Source: Streptosporangium becharense
Lineage (GTDB): Bacteria; Actinomycetota; Actinomycetes; Streptosporangiales; Streptosporangiaceae
Assembly (NCBI RefSeq): GCF_014204985.1
Contig: NZ_JACHMP010000001.1
Location: forward strand, 2,976,001 to 3,040,000
Length of the DNA: 64,000 bases
Reading direction: 5' to 3'
Positions 1 to 11,403 of the stretch are shown in pieces. Each line of letters starts with the position of its first letter. Positions within the stretch are counted from its first letter, which is position 1. Position numbers and translations under genes: made by a program. The notes below the pieces were generated by a model. It ran no database searches. It had not been told where the DNA came from and saw nothing but the letters and a program-made list of their open reading frames with translations.

Positions 1-431
1 GAGCCGCGTCTCCTTCTCGTCCACCTGTTGCGTGACCGCCTCGGCAAGACCGGCACGCCGATCGGGTGTGACACCAGCAACTGCGGCGCCTGCACCGTGC
101 TGCTCGACGGCCGGAGCGCGAAGAGCTGTTCCGTGCTCGCCGTGCAGGCCGACGGAAGCGACGTCGTCACCGTCGAGGGTCTGGCCCGCGGCGAGGAGTG
201 GCACCCCATGCAGCGGGCGTTCCACGAGGAGCACGCGCTCCAGTGCGGTTACTGCACCCCCGGCATGATCATGGCCGCGATCGACCTGGTCAGGGACGAC
301 CCCGACCCGTCCGAGCAGGCCGTGCGGGAGGGGCTCGAAGGCAACCTGTGCCGGTGCACGGGTTACTGCAACATCGTCCGCGCGGTGCGGCGCGGCGCCC
401 GGGAGATGGCGCGTCAGGAGGCGAGGACGGC

Positions 432-435
<4 letters not shown>
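1..435 (+). CDS. Molybdenum hydroxylase small subunit, (2Fe-2S)-binding (5' truncated)
   Basis: Electron-transfer subunit of a xanthine dehydrogenase/aerobic CO dehydrogenase-type molybdenum hydroxylase; it passes electrons from the molybdopterin site to FAD through two 2Fe-2S clusters. The frame is open from base 1, so the true start lies upstream; 144 residues remain of about 155-165. The plant-type cluster is visible (C23, C28, C31, C43: CDTSNCGAC then C), followed by the second cluster (QCGYCTPG, then LCRCTGYC). The TTG at 28 is inside the conserved N-terminal fold and is not the start. The stop overlaps the next start as ATGA (432-435), indicating translational coupling with the large subunit. 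Confidence 0.93.
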
Positions 436-2944
<2,509 letters not shown>

Positions 2945-2948
<4 letters not shown>

Positions 2949-3826
2949 TCCCCGCGTCGTTCGACTACATCAGGCCCGAGTCGCTCCAGGACGCCTGCCG
3001 CGTGCTCGGCGAGGCCGCCTCGGCGGGTGACGACGTCAAGGCGCTGGCCGGAGGCCAGTCACTGCTGCCGCTGCTGCGCCTGCGGCTCGCCTACCCGGCC
3101 GCGCTGGTCGACCTCGGGCGCCTGCCCGAGCTGCGCGGCGTCGAGGACCGCGGTGACCACGTCTTCATCGGCGCGCTCACCACGCACGACGAGGTGGTGC
3201 GCTCCCGCGTGGTGCGGGAGAAGGCCCCGCTGTTCGCACTGGCGACGGCCACGGTGGCCGACCCCGCCGTACGGCACCGCGGCACGTTCGGCGGCTCCAT
3301 GGCCCACGCCGACCCCGCCGGCGACCTGCCCGCGGTCGCCGTGGCCCTGGACTGCGTCTTCGTCGTCCGCTCCGGCGAGGGCGAGCGGGAGATCCCCGCG
3401 GCGGAGTTCTTCGTCGACTACCTGGAGCCCGCGCTCGAACCGGGGGAGGTGCTGGTCGGCGTCCGGGTGCCGGTGCTCGGCGCCGGGTGGGGCTTCCACT
3501 ACGAGAAGTTCCACCGGACCGCGCAGTCCTGGGCGATCGTCGGTGTGGCCGCGGCGGTACGGAAGACGGACGGGGCCGTCGAGGAGGCCAGGATCGGGCT
3601 GACCAACATGGGGCCCACGCCGGTGCGCGCGGAGGCGGTGGAGACCGCGCTGCGCGGCGTGGACCTCGCTCCCCCGGCGACCGGCGGGACCGACCCGGTC
3701 AGGGAGGCGTGCGCCGAGGCGGACGATGGCACCTCGCCCCCGGCGGACCTGCACGCCCAGCCCGACTACCGCCGCCACCTGGCCCGGGTGCTGACCGCCC
3801 GAGCGGTCCGGGCCGCCGGCGGGTGA
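2945..3826 (+). CDS. Molybdenum hydroxylase FAD-binding (middle) subunit
   Basis: FAD-binding subunit (293 aa), third member of the L-S-M type complex; takes electrons from the 2Fe-2S clusters and reduces the acceptor. Diagnostic flavin motifs: AGGQSLLPLLRLRLA (residues ~36-50) and TVADPAVRHRGTFGGS followed by ADPAGDLP (~100-130). Length is normal for the family (~290). Start ATG overlaps the large-subunit stop, so all three subunits are translationally coupled in the order small-large-FAD. A 157-bp gap separates it from the CoxG-like gene. Confidence 0.93.
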
Positions 3827-3983
3827 CCTCGCCCGCGGGCCGGGGACGGGGCCGGGACACACCCGGACCTGCGCGAACCTCTACCGGGTTCCCCGGTACG
3901 CGCGGCGTCATACTGGTAGTACGCCCCGCGTGGCCGCCCCGGCGCGGCGACGGCCAGGCGACCGACCGACAAGGAGCGGATCG

Positions 3984-5102
3984 ATGGCGATGCGGTTCGA
4001 GCACGAGTTCACGGTTCCGGTGCCGGTCGAGCAGGCGTGGCCGGTGCTGCTGGACGTCGAGCGGGTGGCGCCCTGCCTGCCGGGGGCCGCGGTGGACAAG
4101 GTGGAGGGCGACTCCTTCACCGGCCGGATGAAGGTGAAGGTCGGGCCGATCACGGTGGTCTACCACGGTGAGGCCACCTTCGAGAAGGTCGACCAGGACA
4201 CGCACTCGATGACCCTGAAGGCGTCCGGCAAGGAGACCCGGGGCTCGGGCACCGCCGGGGCCATGGTCGTCGCCCGGCTCCACCCCGCCGACGCCGCCAC
4301 CCGCGTGACCGTCGACACCACCTTCAACGTGACCGGCCGCCCTGCCCAGTTCGGCCGCGGGGTGATGGCCGAGGTCGGCTCCAAGCTGATCGAGCGGTTC
4401 GCGGCCAACCTCGCCCGGCTACTGGGCGAGAGCCCCGCCGCGGAACCGGCCACCGGACCGGCCACGGAACCGGCCACCGCGTCCGCGGCCCCGGCTTCCG
4501 GGGTCACCCCCGTCCCCGCCGCCCCGGCGACCGGAACCGCCCCCGCCGCCACCGCCCCGGCCGCGGCCCAGCCCGCGACCCCGACCGCCATGGCCGTCTC
4601 GGAGACGGAACAGGCCACCTCCGCTCCGGCGACGCCCGTCTCCGGTACGCCGCCCGTCACGGGTACGGCTCCGATCTCCGGACCGGTGCCCACCGACGAG
4701 ACCGACGAGACCGACGAGACCGACGAGGCCGACGAGTTCCCCGCGATCTCCGACACCACCGGCCCGGGTCCGGTGCGTCCGGCGTCCGCGGAACCGGCGT
4801 CCGCCACGTCCCGCTCCGGGGAGGCCACCGCTTCCCGTACCGCATCTCCGGGCGCCACCGGGGAGGCCGCCGTCTCCCGGCCCGCCGCTCCGGGGACGGC
4901 CGCGCCGGGAGAGGAGACGGCCGCGGCTCGGGAAGCCCGCCCGGCGGGCACCTCCCGCACCTCGCTCACCCCCGACGAGGAGGCCCTGGACCTCCTCCAG
5001 GTCGCGGGCATGCCCCTGCTGAAGCGGGCCGCCCCGCTGCTGGCGGCGCTGGTGGGTCTCATCCTGATCGCCTGGTTCGCCCGCCGGGTGCTGCGCCGCT
5101 GA
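3984..5102 (+). CDS. CoxG-like SRPBCC protein with C-terminal membrane anchor
   Basis: 372 aa. Residues 1-~150 match carbon monoxide dehydrogenase subunit G (SRPBCC fold: VPVEQAWPVLLDVERVAPCLPGA start, later a GSGTAGAM segment). In Oligotropha, CoxG helps attach the hydroxylase to the membrane. A Pro/Ala/Thr-rich linker of ~170 residues follows, including a DET repeat (4696-4730), then one hydrophobic helix (LLAALVGLILIAWFA) and a basic end, as expected of a tail-anchored protein. ATG 3984 is chosen over an upstream in-frame ATG at 3930 because AAGGAGCGG lies at 3971-3979 and the SRPBCC fold begins immediately. Likely tethers the upstream enzyme to the inner face of the membrane. Confidence 0.85.
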   Translation: MAMRFEHEFTVPVPVEQAWPVLLDVERVAPCLPGAAVDKVEGDSFTGRMKVKVGPITVVYHGEATFEKVDQDTHSMTLKASGKETRGSGTAGAMVVARLHPADAATRVTVDTTFNVTGRPAQFGRGVMAEVGSKLIERFAANLARLLGESPAAEPATGPATEPATASAAPASGVTPVPAAPATGTAPAATAPAAAQPATPTAMAVSETEQATSAPATPVSGTPPVTGTAPISGPVPTDETDETDETDEADEFPAISDTTGPGPVRPASAEPASATSRSGEATASRTASPGATGEAAVSRPAAPGTAAPGEETAAAREARPAGTSRTSLTPDEEALDLLQVAGMPLLKRAAPLLAALVGLILIAWFARRVLRR

Positions 5103-5179
5103 GCGGAGTTCCCCGTGGCCTCCCGGGGCACTTCACGTAACGCTCAAAACACCTTCATCAGTTAACAAGTAGGACAACA

Positions 5180-5197
5180 TCCCTGTTATCTCAGGGA
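5180..5197 (+). promoter_or_regulatory. Hairpin overlapping the ribosome binding site of the TagF-like gene
   Basis: TCCCTGTTATCTCAGGGA forms a 6-bp stem with a 6-nt loop; its right arm (CAGGGA) is the best Shine-Dalgarno candidate for the GTG at 5210. It sits in a strikingly AT-rich patch (about 5135-5215) that likely also holds the promoter of the polysaccharide locus. Control of translation by this hairpin is inference. Confidence 0.4.
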
Positions 5198-5209
5198 ATA
5201 CCTCAAATC

Positions 5210-8209
5210 GTGATCAATGTGCTGGAATGCAGCGTCGTCATCATCACGTACAACGACGCGGCACGGCTGCCGAGGGCCGTGCGCTCCGTACTCGGCCAGT
5301 CCCTGCGCAACCTCGAAGTGATCGTCTCGGACGACGCCAGCACCGACGGCACCGAGCACGTCGTCCGCGAGCTCCAGCGTCTGGACCCGCGCGTGCGGTA
5401 CCTGCGCGGCGAGGTCAACAGCGGCGGCTGCGGGGCCCCGCGCAACAGGGGGGTGGCCGCGGCCCGCGCACCGTACGTGATGTTCCTGGACAGCGACGAC
5501 GAGCTGACCCGGCACGCCTGCAAGAGCATGCTGCTGGAGATCGAACGGACCGGGGCCGACTTCGTCACCGGGCAGATCTCGCGGCTCTACGAGCGGACCG
5601 GGAAGACCGCCCGCTACTACCCGGCCCTGTTCGCGCGGCGCAGGACGGTCGAGGGGATCGAACGGGAACCGGAGATGTTCCTCGACTCCTTCAGCACCAA
5701 CAAGCTCTACCGGACCGAGCTGGTGCGGCGGCTGCCGTTCCGGGAGGACCTGCACTACGAGGACCACGTCTTCAGCACGGAACTGTACTGCGCCGCGCGG
5801 CGGTTCGCCGTGGTGCCGTGGGTGGTCTACCTGTGGCACCGGAACCCGGCGGGGAACCCGGAGCGGCCGTCGATCTCGCTGAGCATCACCGAGATGGCCA
5901 ACGTCCGCTCCCGGATCGCCGCCGCCCGGCTCAGCGACGGCATCCTGCGGCGGAACGGCCTGGGGCACCTGGTCCGCGACCGGCAGCGCCGTTTCGTCCG
6001 CCAGGACCTGCGGGTCTACCTCAACCCGCTGCCCGCGCGCGACCCGGCGTGGATCGGGGAGTTCGTCGCCCTGACCCGGTCCTACCTGACGGAGTTCGAC
6101 CCGGAGGTGTTCGAGCCGGTGGACCCGCTGCTCCGGGTCTGCTGCAGCTACATCCTCGACGGCCGTCCCGACGAGCTGCTGGTCGCCGCCCGGTCGCTGA
6201 ACGGGCCGAAGGCGCCGCCGCGCGTCGCCACCCGCCGTGACGGGCGGACCTACTGGGGGGACGCCCCCGACCCGAGACGGGACATCACCGAGCTCCGGCT
6301 GGCCGAACTGCCGTACACCGCCAGCCGGCTCCGCCACGAGACGGTCGTCACCGCCACGGGCCCCGGAACCGGAGGAAGGGGCGGTGGTCGGCCCGGGAAA
6401 GGGGGAAGGGGCGATGGCCGGTCCGGAAGCGGAGGGGACAACGGTGGCCGGTGCGCAGGCGGGGAAGCCGAGGTCACACTCACCATCAGGACGTACGACC
6501 CGTTCGGGGTGCTCGCCGCCGCCCCCGGCTGGAAGGCGTTCCTGCGGCTGGGCGGCCACCGGGTGCCGCTGGCGTCGCGCCCGCAGGCCGACGGCAGCCA
6601 CCTGAGTGCGGTGACGATCGACCTGGCCGCGGTCGACCATGGTCGCCTGGGTTTCGACGGCCACCACGACCCGGTCGTGTCGATCGTCCGCGCCGACGGC
6701 CGCGTCACCTCCGACCGGCTGCTCGTCGCCCCGGCCGAGCCGTTCACCGTGGCCGTGCCCGGCCACCGGGTCACGGTCACCGCGGAGGGGGCCGCCGCGG
6801 TGCTGCGGATCAGGTGGCGGCGCGAGGGACCGCTGCGGCGGGTGCCCCGGCTGCTGCGGCTCCGTACCCGGCTGCTGCGGCGGCTGGGCGGGCCCGAGGT
6901 GAAACTCCGCGTCTACAAGGGGCTGATCAGGGTCCTGCCGCCCCGCCGGGACCTGGCGCTGTTCGAGTCGGACGTGGGCACGGGGTACACCGGCAGCCCC
7001 AGGTACGTCTACGAGGAGCTCAGCCGGCGCGGGACACCGATCGAGGTCGTCTGGTCGGTCGCCGCGAACCGCCGCAACTTCCCCGCCGGTGTGCGGCTGG
7101 TACGGCGGATGAGCTGGCGGTACGTCTGGACGATGGCCCGGGCCGGCTACTGGGTGGACAGCCACGGCCTGCCGCTGGCCTACCCCAAGCCGCGGCGCAC
7201 CCGCTACCTGCAGACCTGGCACGGCCAGGGCGTCAAGACGATCGGCTTCGACGCACCCGACCTGCGGGCCGACTTCGACGGGCCGAGGCGGCAGTGGCGG
7301 GACGCGGTGGCGCGCTGGGACGCGCTGGTCGCGCCGAGCGCCGAGTTCGAGCGGCTCTTCGTCCCCGCCAACGGCTACCGGGGACCGGTGCTGCGCCACG
7401 GCTCGCCCCGCTGCGACGTGCTCGTCCACGGCGACGACACGGCGGTCGCCCGGGTGCGGGAACGGCTGGAGCTCCCCGCGGGACGCAGGGTGCTGTTGTA
7501 CGCACCCACCTACCGGGACCGGGCCAAGCGGTCGGGGCAGTCGGTGCGCGCCGACCTGACCGCGATGGCCGAGGCCCTGGCCGGCGACTGGGTGGTGATC
7601 CTGCGGACCCACCCGGTCGACCGCTACCGGATCCCGGAGCGCCTGCGCCACTTCGTCCGCCAGGCGGGCGACTACCCGGAGGTCAACGACCTGATCCTGG
7701 CCTCGGACGCGCTGCTGACCGACTACTCCTCGCTGATGTGCGACTACGCGGTCACCGGGCGGCCGATGCTGTTCCTGACCGACGACTGGGACGAATACCG
7801 CAGGACGGAACGCGGGGTCTACCACGACCTGCCCGCCATCGCCCCCGGCCCGTGCCTGACCACCACCGGGGAACTCATCGCGGCATTGCGTCACCTCGAT
7901 GAGGTGAGCGCGTCGTTCACCGCGAAGTACGCCGCCTTCCGCGAGCTGTGGTGCGCCGACGAGAGGGGCCACGCCGCGGCGAAGGTCGTGGACGCCTTCT
8001 TCGGGCCCGCCCCGGCGCGGGCCGCGTCGCGGACGCCCCACCCGGCCGGGCCGCCCGCCCGGTCACCGGCCGGGAAGGACCTCGCACCCGTCCCGTCCGG
8101 TCACCCGGCGGTCCCGTCCGCGGCGGTCCAGCCCGCGGCGTCCGCCTCCCCCGGCCGGAACGCGGGGCGGCGGACGATACCGCTGCCGCTGACGGGGTGG
8201 CTGCGGTGA
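5210..8209 (+). CDS. Bifunctional GT2 glycosyltransferase / CDP-glycerol glycerophosphotransferase (TagF-like)
   Basis: 999 aa. N-terminal GT-A domain (~1-330): VVIITYND, then a SDDASTDGT nucleotide-binding segment and LDSDDE near residue 93. C-terminal GT-B domain (~590-930) of the CDP-glycerol:poly(glycerophosphate) transferase family: TWHGQG near 669, LYAPTYRD, LRTHP and LLTDYSS near 836. A Gly/Arg repeat insert (~385-425, DNA 6358-6470) and a Pro/Ala-rich tail are lineage additions. Such fusions assemble teichoic-acid-like polymers at the cytoplasmic membrane. GTG 5210 is used; GTG 5219 is an alternative but further from the SD. GT4 gene follows after 25 bp. The transferred polyol (glycerol or other) is not determinable. 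Confidence 0.88.
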   Translation: MINVLECSVVIITYNDAARLPRAVRSVLGQSLRNLEVIVSDDASTDGTEHVVRELQRLDPRVRYLRGEVNSGGCGAPRNRGVAAARAPYVMFLDSDDELTRHACKSMLLEIERTGADFVTGQISRLYERTGKTARYYPALFARRRTVEGIEREPEMFLDSFSTNKLYRTELVRRLPFREDLHYEDHVFSTELYCAARRFAVVPWVVYLWHRNPAGNPERPSISLSITEMANVRSRIAAARLSDGILRRNGLGHLVRDRQRRFVRQDLRVYLNPLPARDPAWIGEFVALTRSYLTEFDPEVFEPVDPLLRVCCSYILDGRPDELLVAARSLNGPKAPPRVATRRDGRTYWGDAPDPRRDITELRLAELPYTASRLRHETVVTATGPGTGGRGGGRPGKGGRGDGRSGSGGDNGGRCAGGEAEVTLTIRTYDPFGVLAAAPGWKAFLRLGGHRVPLASRPQADGSHLSAVTIDLAAVDHGRLGFDGHHDPVVSIVRADGRVTSDRLLVAPAEPFTVAVPGHRVTVTAEGAAAVLRIRWRREGPLRRVPRLLRLRTRLLRRLGGPEVKLRVYKGLIRVLPPRRDLALFESDVGTGYTGSPRYVYEELSRRGTPIEVVWSVAANRRNFPAGVRLVRRMSWRYVWTMARAGYWVDSHGLPLAYPKPRRTRYLQTWHGQGVKTIGFDAPDLRADFDGPRRQWRDAVARWDALVAPSAEFERLFVPANGYRGPVLRHGSPRCDVLVHGDDTAVARVRERLELPAGRRVLLYAPTYRDRAKRSGQSVRADLTAMAEALAGDWVVILRTHPVDRYRIPERLRHFVRQAGDYPEVNDLILASDALLTDYSSLMCDYAVTGRPMLFLTDDWDEYRRTERGVYHDLPAIAPGPCLTTTGELIAALRHLDEVSASFTAKYAAFRELWCADERGHAAAKVVDAFFGPAPARAASRTPHPAGPPARSPAGKDLAPVPSGHPAVPSAAVQPAASASPGRNAGRRTIPLPLTGWLR

Positions 8210-8234
8210 GCGGCAGGCGGACAAAGGGGTCGCG

Positions 8235-9332
8235 ATGAGCGGCGGGCGGACGGTGGTGTTCGCCTGCATGGACGCCGACACCCTCGGCGGGATCCAGCGG
8301 GTCACGCACACCGTCGCCCAGGGCCTGGCCGAGCGGGGGCACGAGGTACACGTGATCGGGCTGCACCGGGCCGAGCGCCCGTTCCGCTACGTGGAACGGC
8401 CGCGCTACGCCCATCACGTGATCCACCGGAGGCCGGTGGGTGCCCTCTCCCGCCTGGCCGGACGCCGTGAGCACCGCGCGCTCGGCAGGCTGCTCCGCGA
8501 GGTGGGGCCGGGGTTCGCGGTGCTCACCTCGCCCGGCGTGGTGACCCGCGTCAGGTCCCTGCTGCCCGAGCGGCTGCTGCCCATCGGGCAGTACCACGGC
8601 TCCTACGAGCACGCCCGCGGCTGCTGGCACCTGCGTTCGGTGCGCCGCCACTACGGCACCCTGGAGAAGGCGGTGTTCCTCAGCGACGACGACGCGTGGC
8701 GCTTCTCCGAGCAGGCCCTGCTGCCCAACACCTGGTCCATCCCCAACCCGCTGCCCTCCTGGCCGGAGCGGACCGCCGACCTGGAGGCCCACCGGGTGCT
8801 GGGCGTCGGCAGGCTGGAGGGCGTCAAGCGGTTCGACCGGCTGATCTCGGCCTTCGCCCGTGCACACCGGGACACCGGCCACGACTGGGAACTGCACCTG
8901 ATCGGCGAAGGCGCCGAGCGCGACAGGCTGCGCGAGCACGCCGCGGCGTGCGGGGTGGCCGGCCGGGTGGTGTTCCGCGGCACGGTCCCCGCGTCGGAGA
9001 TGGGCCGCGAGTACTCGGCCGGGGCGGTGCTCGGCCTGTCCAGCGAGCACGAGGGACTGCCGCTGGCGCTCGCCGAGGCGGCGTCCCACGGGGTGCCCTC
9101 GGTGGCGTTCGACGTGTCGAGCGGGGTCAGGTCGCTGGTCGCGCACGGCCGGGCCGGGCTGCTGGTGCCCCCGGCCGACGTGACCGCCCTCGCCGGCGCG
9201 CTGGGCGGCCTGATGGCCTCCGTCCCGGAGCGGCGGCGGCTGGGCGCCGCCGCCCGCGCGCACGCCGAGGCGTTCCGTGCCGACCGCGTCCTGGACCGCT
9301 GGGAGGAACTGTTCGAGCAGGTCACCCGTTGA
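8235..9332 (+). CDS. GT4 family glycosyltransferase
   Basis: 365 aa retaining GT-B glycosyltransferase. N-terminal Rossmann domain with GGIQRVTHTVAQGLAERGHEV; the C-terminal domain has VGRLEGVKRFDRLI (~190-205) and the EX7E donor-site motif EHEGLPLALAE near residue 271. ATG 8235 is preceded by AAAGGGG. Cytosolic or membrane-associated; probably adds a sugar to the glycopolymer primed or extended by the upstream TagF-like protein. Its 3' end overlaps by 11 nt the 3' end of a convergent sulfotransferase gene. Donor and acceptor unknown. Confidence 0.9.
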   Translation: MSGGRTVVFACMDADTLGGIQRVTHTVAQGLAERGHEVHVIGLHRAERPFRYVERPRYAHHVIHRRPVGALSRLAGRREHRALGRLLREVGPGFAVLTSPGVVTRVRSLLPERLLPIGQYHGSYEHARGCWHLRSVRRHYGTLEKAVFLSDDDAWRFSEQALLPNTWSIPNPLPSWPERTADLEAHRVLGVGRLEGVKRFDRLISAFARAHRDTGHDWELHLIGEGAERDRLREHAAACGVAGRVVFRGTVPASEMGREYSAGAVLGLSSEHEGLPLALAEAASHGVPSVAFDVSSGVRSLVAHGRAGLLVPPADVTALAGALGGLMASVPERRRLGAAARAHAEAFRADRVLDRWEELFEQVTR

Positions 9333-10365
9333 CGGCCACCGGCGCGTTGCGCGGCATCGGCACCCCGGCCAGCACGATCTGGGCCGAGGTGAGCCGGGCA
9401 CCCAGCGGGTTCGGCTCGCGCAACCGGATCAGCCGGTCGAAGGCGACCCGCTTGACCCTGGCCAGCTTCCGTTTGGCGGCGGTCCGCTCGTAGGAGACCA
9501 TCCGCGAGGTGTCGACCTTCGGCGCCCCGCTGAGCTCGTACCCGTAGGTCTCCAGCCGGTCGCCGAGCACGCTCTCGCACAGCGAGACCTCGCCGCCGTC
9601 GAGCCGCTGCCGCCAGGAACCGGTCCGCTCGGACGTCACCGCGCCGTGGGTGCGGGCGTGCCAGGTCTTGTGCGCGGGGACGGCGATGCCGGCCACCGCG
9701 CTCGGCTCGCACATCGCCGGGTCGAAGTCCTCGCCCAGGAACTCGCACAGCCTGCGCAGGTGCGCCTCGGGATCGGTCGTCAGGTCCTCGTAGCGCAACT
9801 CGTGGTAGCTGCCCTCGGGAAGTTTCGGTGCCCCGTGCCGGGCGAAGTCGATCGCCTCGGCCCAGGCGGAGACAGCGCTGTAGACACTGCCCGTGTACCA
9901 GGGCATCTCCTTCAGCGACGCCACGCAGTCGCGGCCGTCCCGGATCAGGTGCACGAACTGGGCGTCCGGGAAGAGCCGCAGCAGCACGTCGGTGTACTGG
10001 AAGTACGAGGGCCGTTTGTCCCCCCAGCGCGGCTTGCCGTGCCTGGCCGCGTACGCGCGCAGCACGATGCCCAGCGCCGAGCCGAGCGTCGGCGGCCCGG
10101 CGACGATCTGGCGGACCACCTCCTCACGGTCGAGCTTCAACTCGTGGAAGCGCGTCTGGCTCCGGTTGACCACCCACTCGGCCAGCTCACGCCTGCGCTC
10201 GGAGTCGTTGAGATCACCGAACTGGAGCCGCCGCTGGTAGGCGGAGACCATGAAGCGGGTCTCCGGGGGAATCGCGATGCGAGGATGGGCGTGCAGCATG
10301 AGCTGCAACATGGTGGTCCCCGACCGGGGGCAGCCCAGGACGAAGATCGGGCGGTCAGGCTTCAT
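9322..10365 (-). CDS. PAPS-dependent sulfotransferase (copy 1)
   Basis: 347 aa, Sulfotransfer_3-type. The 5'-phosphosulfate loop is GCPRSGTTMLQ (residues 11-21) and the 3'-phosphate motif is RDGRDCVASLKEMPWY (142-157). It transfers sulfate from PAPS to a hydroxyl or amine, most likely on a sugar or lipid of this locus. ATG 10365 is chosen because it aligns residue for residue with its neighbour (MKPDRPIF versus MQSDRPIF); the longer upstream open frame overlaps that gene. Last gene of the reverse operon starting at 13992; only 2 nt separate it from copy 2. Confidence 0.92.
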   Translation of the reverse strand: MKPDRPIFVLGCPRSGTTMLQLMLHAHPRIAIPPETRFMVSAYQRRLQFGDLNDSERRRELAEWVVNRSQTRFHELKLDREEVVRQIVAGPPTLGSALGIVLRAYAARHGKPRWGDKRPSYFQYTDVLLRLFPDAQFVHLIRDGRDCVASLKEMPWYTGSVYSAVSAWAEAIDFARHGAPKLPEGSYHELRYEDLTTDPEAHLRRLCEFLGEDFDPAMCEPSAVAGIAVPAHKTWHARTHGAVTSERTGSWRQRLDGGEVSLCESVLGDRLETYGYELSGAPKVDTSRMVSYERTAAKRKLARVKRVAFDRLIRLREPNPLGARLTSAQIVLAGVPMPRNAPVAVNG

Positions 10366-10367
10366 GG

Positions 10368-11378
10368 TCAGACCTTCGCCAGTTCGCCGAGCTGCCTGCT
10401 GGTGAGCTGCGCGGCGACCGGCCCCTGCTCGCGGAGGCGGTTGACGCGGTCGCGGAGCGCCTTGCGCCTGCGGGCCCACAGCCGCTTGGACGCCGCCTTC
10501 GCGCACGCCTCCACGTGGGCCCGCTCCGCCTTGGGGGCACCGGTCAGCTCGTAGCCGTTGGCGGTCAGCCGCTCGGCCAGGACGGTCTCGCACACCGAGA
10601 CCTCCCAGGGCTCCAGCCGGGTCTTCCACGAACCGGCCCGAGCGGTGGTGACGTCACCGTGGGTGTTGCTGTGCCAGACCTTGTGCTGCGGGATCGCCAC
10701 CTTGGCCACGTGGTACGGCTCGGCCATCGCCGGGTCGTAGTCCTCGCCCAGGAAGTCGCACAGCTTGCTCAGCTCGGTCTCCGGGTAGGCCGTCAGGTCC
10801 TCGTAGCGCAGCTCGTAGTAGCTGTCGGCGGGGAGCTTCCTGGCGTGCCGGCGGCCGAAGTCGATCGCCTCACCCCAGTTGACCACCGCGTGGAAGACGT
10901 CCTTGGTGTACCAGGGCATCTCCTTCAGCGACGCCACGCAGTCGCGGCCGTCCCGGATCAGGTGCACGAACTGGGCGTCCGGGAAGAGCCGCATCAGCAG
11001 GTCCACGTGGTGGTAGTAGCTCGGCCGCTTGTCGCCCCAGCGGCACTTGCCGTACTGCTCGGCGTAGGAGCGGAAGGTGATGCCCATCGCCGAGCCGAGC
11101 GTCGGCGGACCGGCGATGATGTCCTCGATCAGCCGCTCGCCGTCGAGCTTGAGCTCCTTGAACTTGGTGTCCTTGTCGGTCACGATCCACCGGCCGAGCC
11201 GGCGCCGGTTGTGCTCCTCCCGCAGGTCGCCGAAGGAGAACCGGCGGTAGTAGCCGGGCACCACGAACCGCGTCTCCGGCGGCACCGCGATGCGCGGGTG
11301 GGAGTGCAGCATGAGCTGCAACATGGTGGTGCCCGAGCGCGGGCAGCCGATCACGAAGATCGGTCGGTCGGACTGCAT
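10368..11378 (-). CDS. PAPS-dependent sulfotransferase (copy 2)
   Basis: 336 aa paralogue of the adjacent downstream gene, clearly homologous over its full length with the same 5'-PSB (GCPRSGTTMLQ) and 3'-PB (RDGRDCVASLKEMPWY) motifs, so the pair arose by tandem duplication. C-termini diverge most, consistent with different acceptors. ATG 11378; 25 bp downstream of the CDP-alcohol phosphatidyltransferase stop. No PAPS-generating genes (cysD/cysN/cysC) are in the window, so PAPS must come from elsewhere. Confidence 0.92.
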   Translation of the reverse strand: MQSDRPIFVIGCPRSGTTMLQLMLHSHPRIAVPPETRFVVPGYYRRFSFGDLREEHNRRRLGRWIVTDKDTKFKELKLDGERLIEDIIAGPPTLGSAMGITFRSYAEQYGKCRWGDKRPSYYHHVDLLMRLFPDAQFVHLIRDGRDCVASLKEMPWYTKDVFHAVVNWGEAIDFGRRHARKLPADSYYELRYEDLTAYPETELSKLCDFLGEDYDPAMAEPYHVAKVAIPQHKVWHSNTHGDVTTARAGSWKTRLEPWEVSVCETVLAERLTANGYELTGAPKAERAHVEACAKAASKRLWARRRKALRDRVNRLREQGPVAAQLTSRQLGELAKV

Positions 11379-11403
11379 GACAGCGAACCCCCGTAGAACT
11401 TGA

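Noticed and set aside
5186..8041. 951-codon open frame on the reverse strand opposite the TagF-like gene
   Set aside because: High-GC shadow frame: composition is Pro/Arg/Gly/His-rich with no motif, while the forward frame has clear GT2 and TagF motifs.
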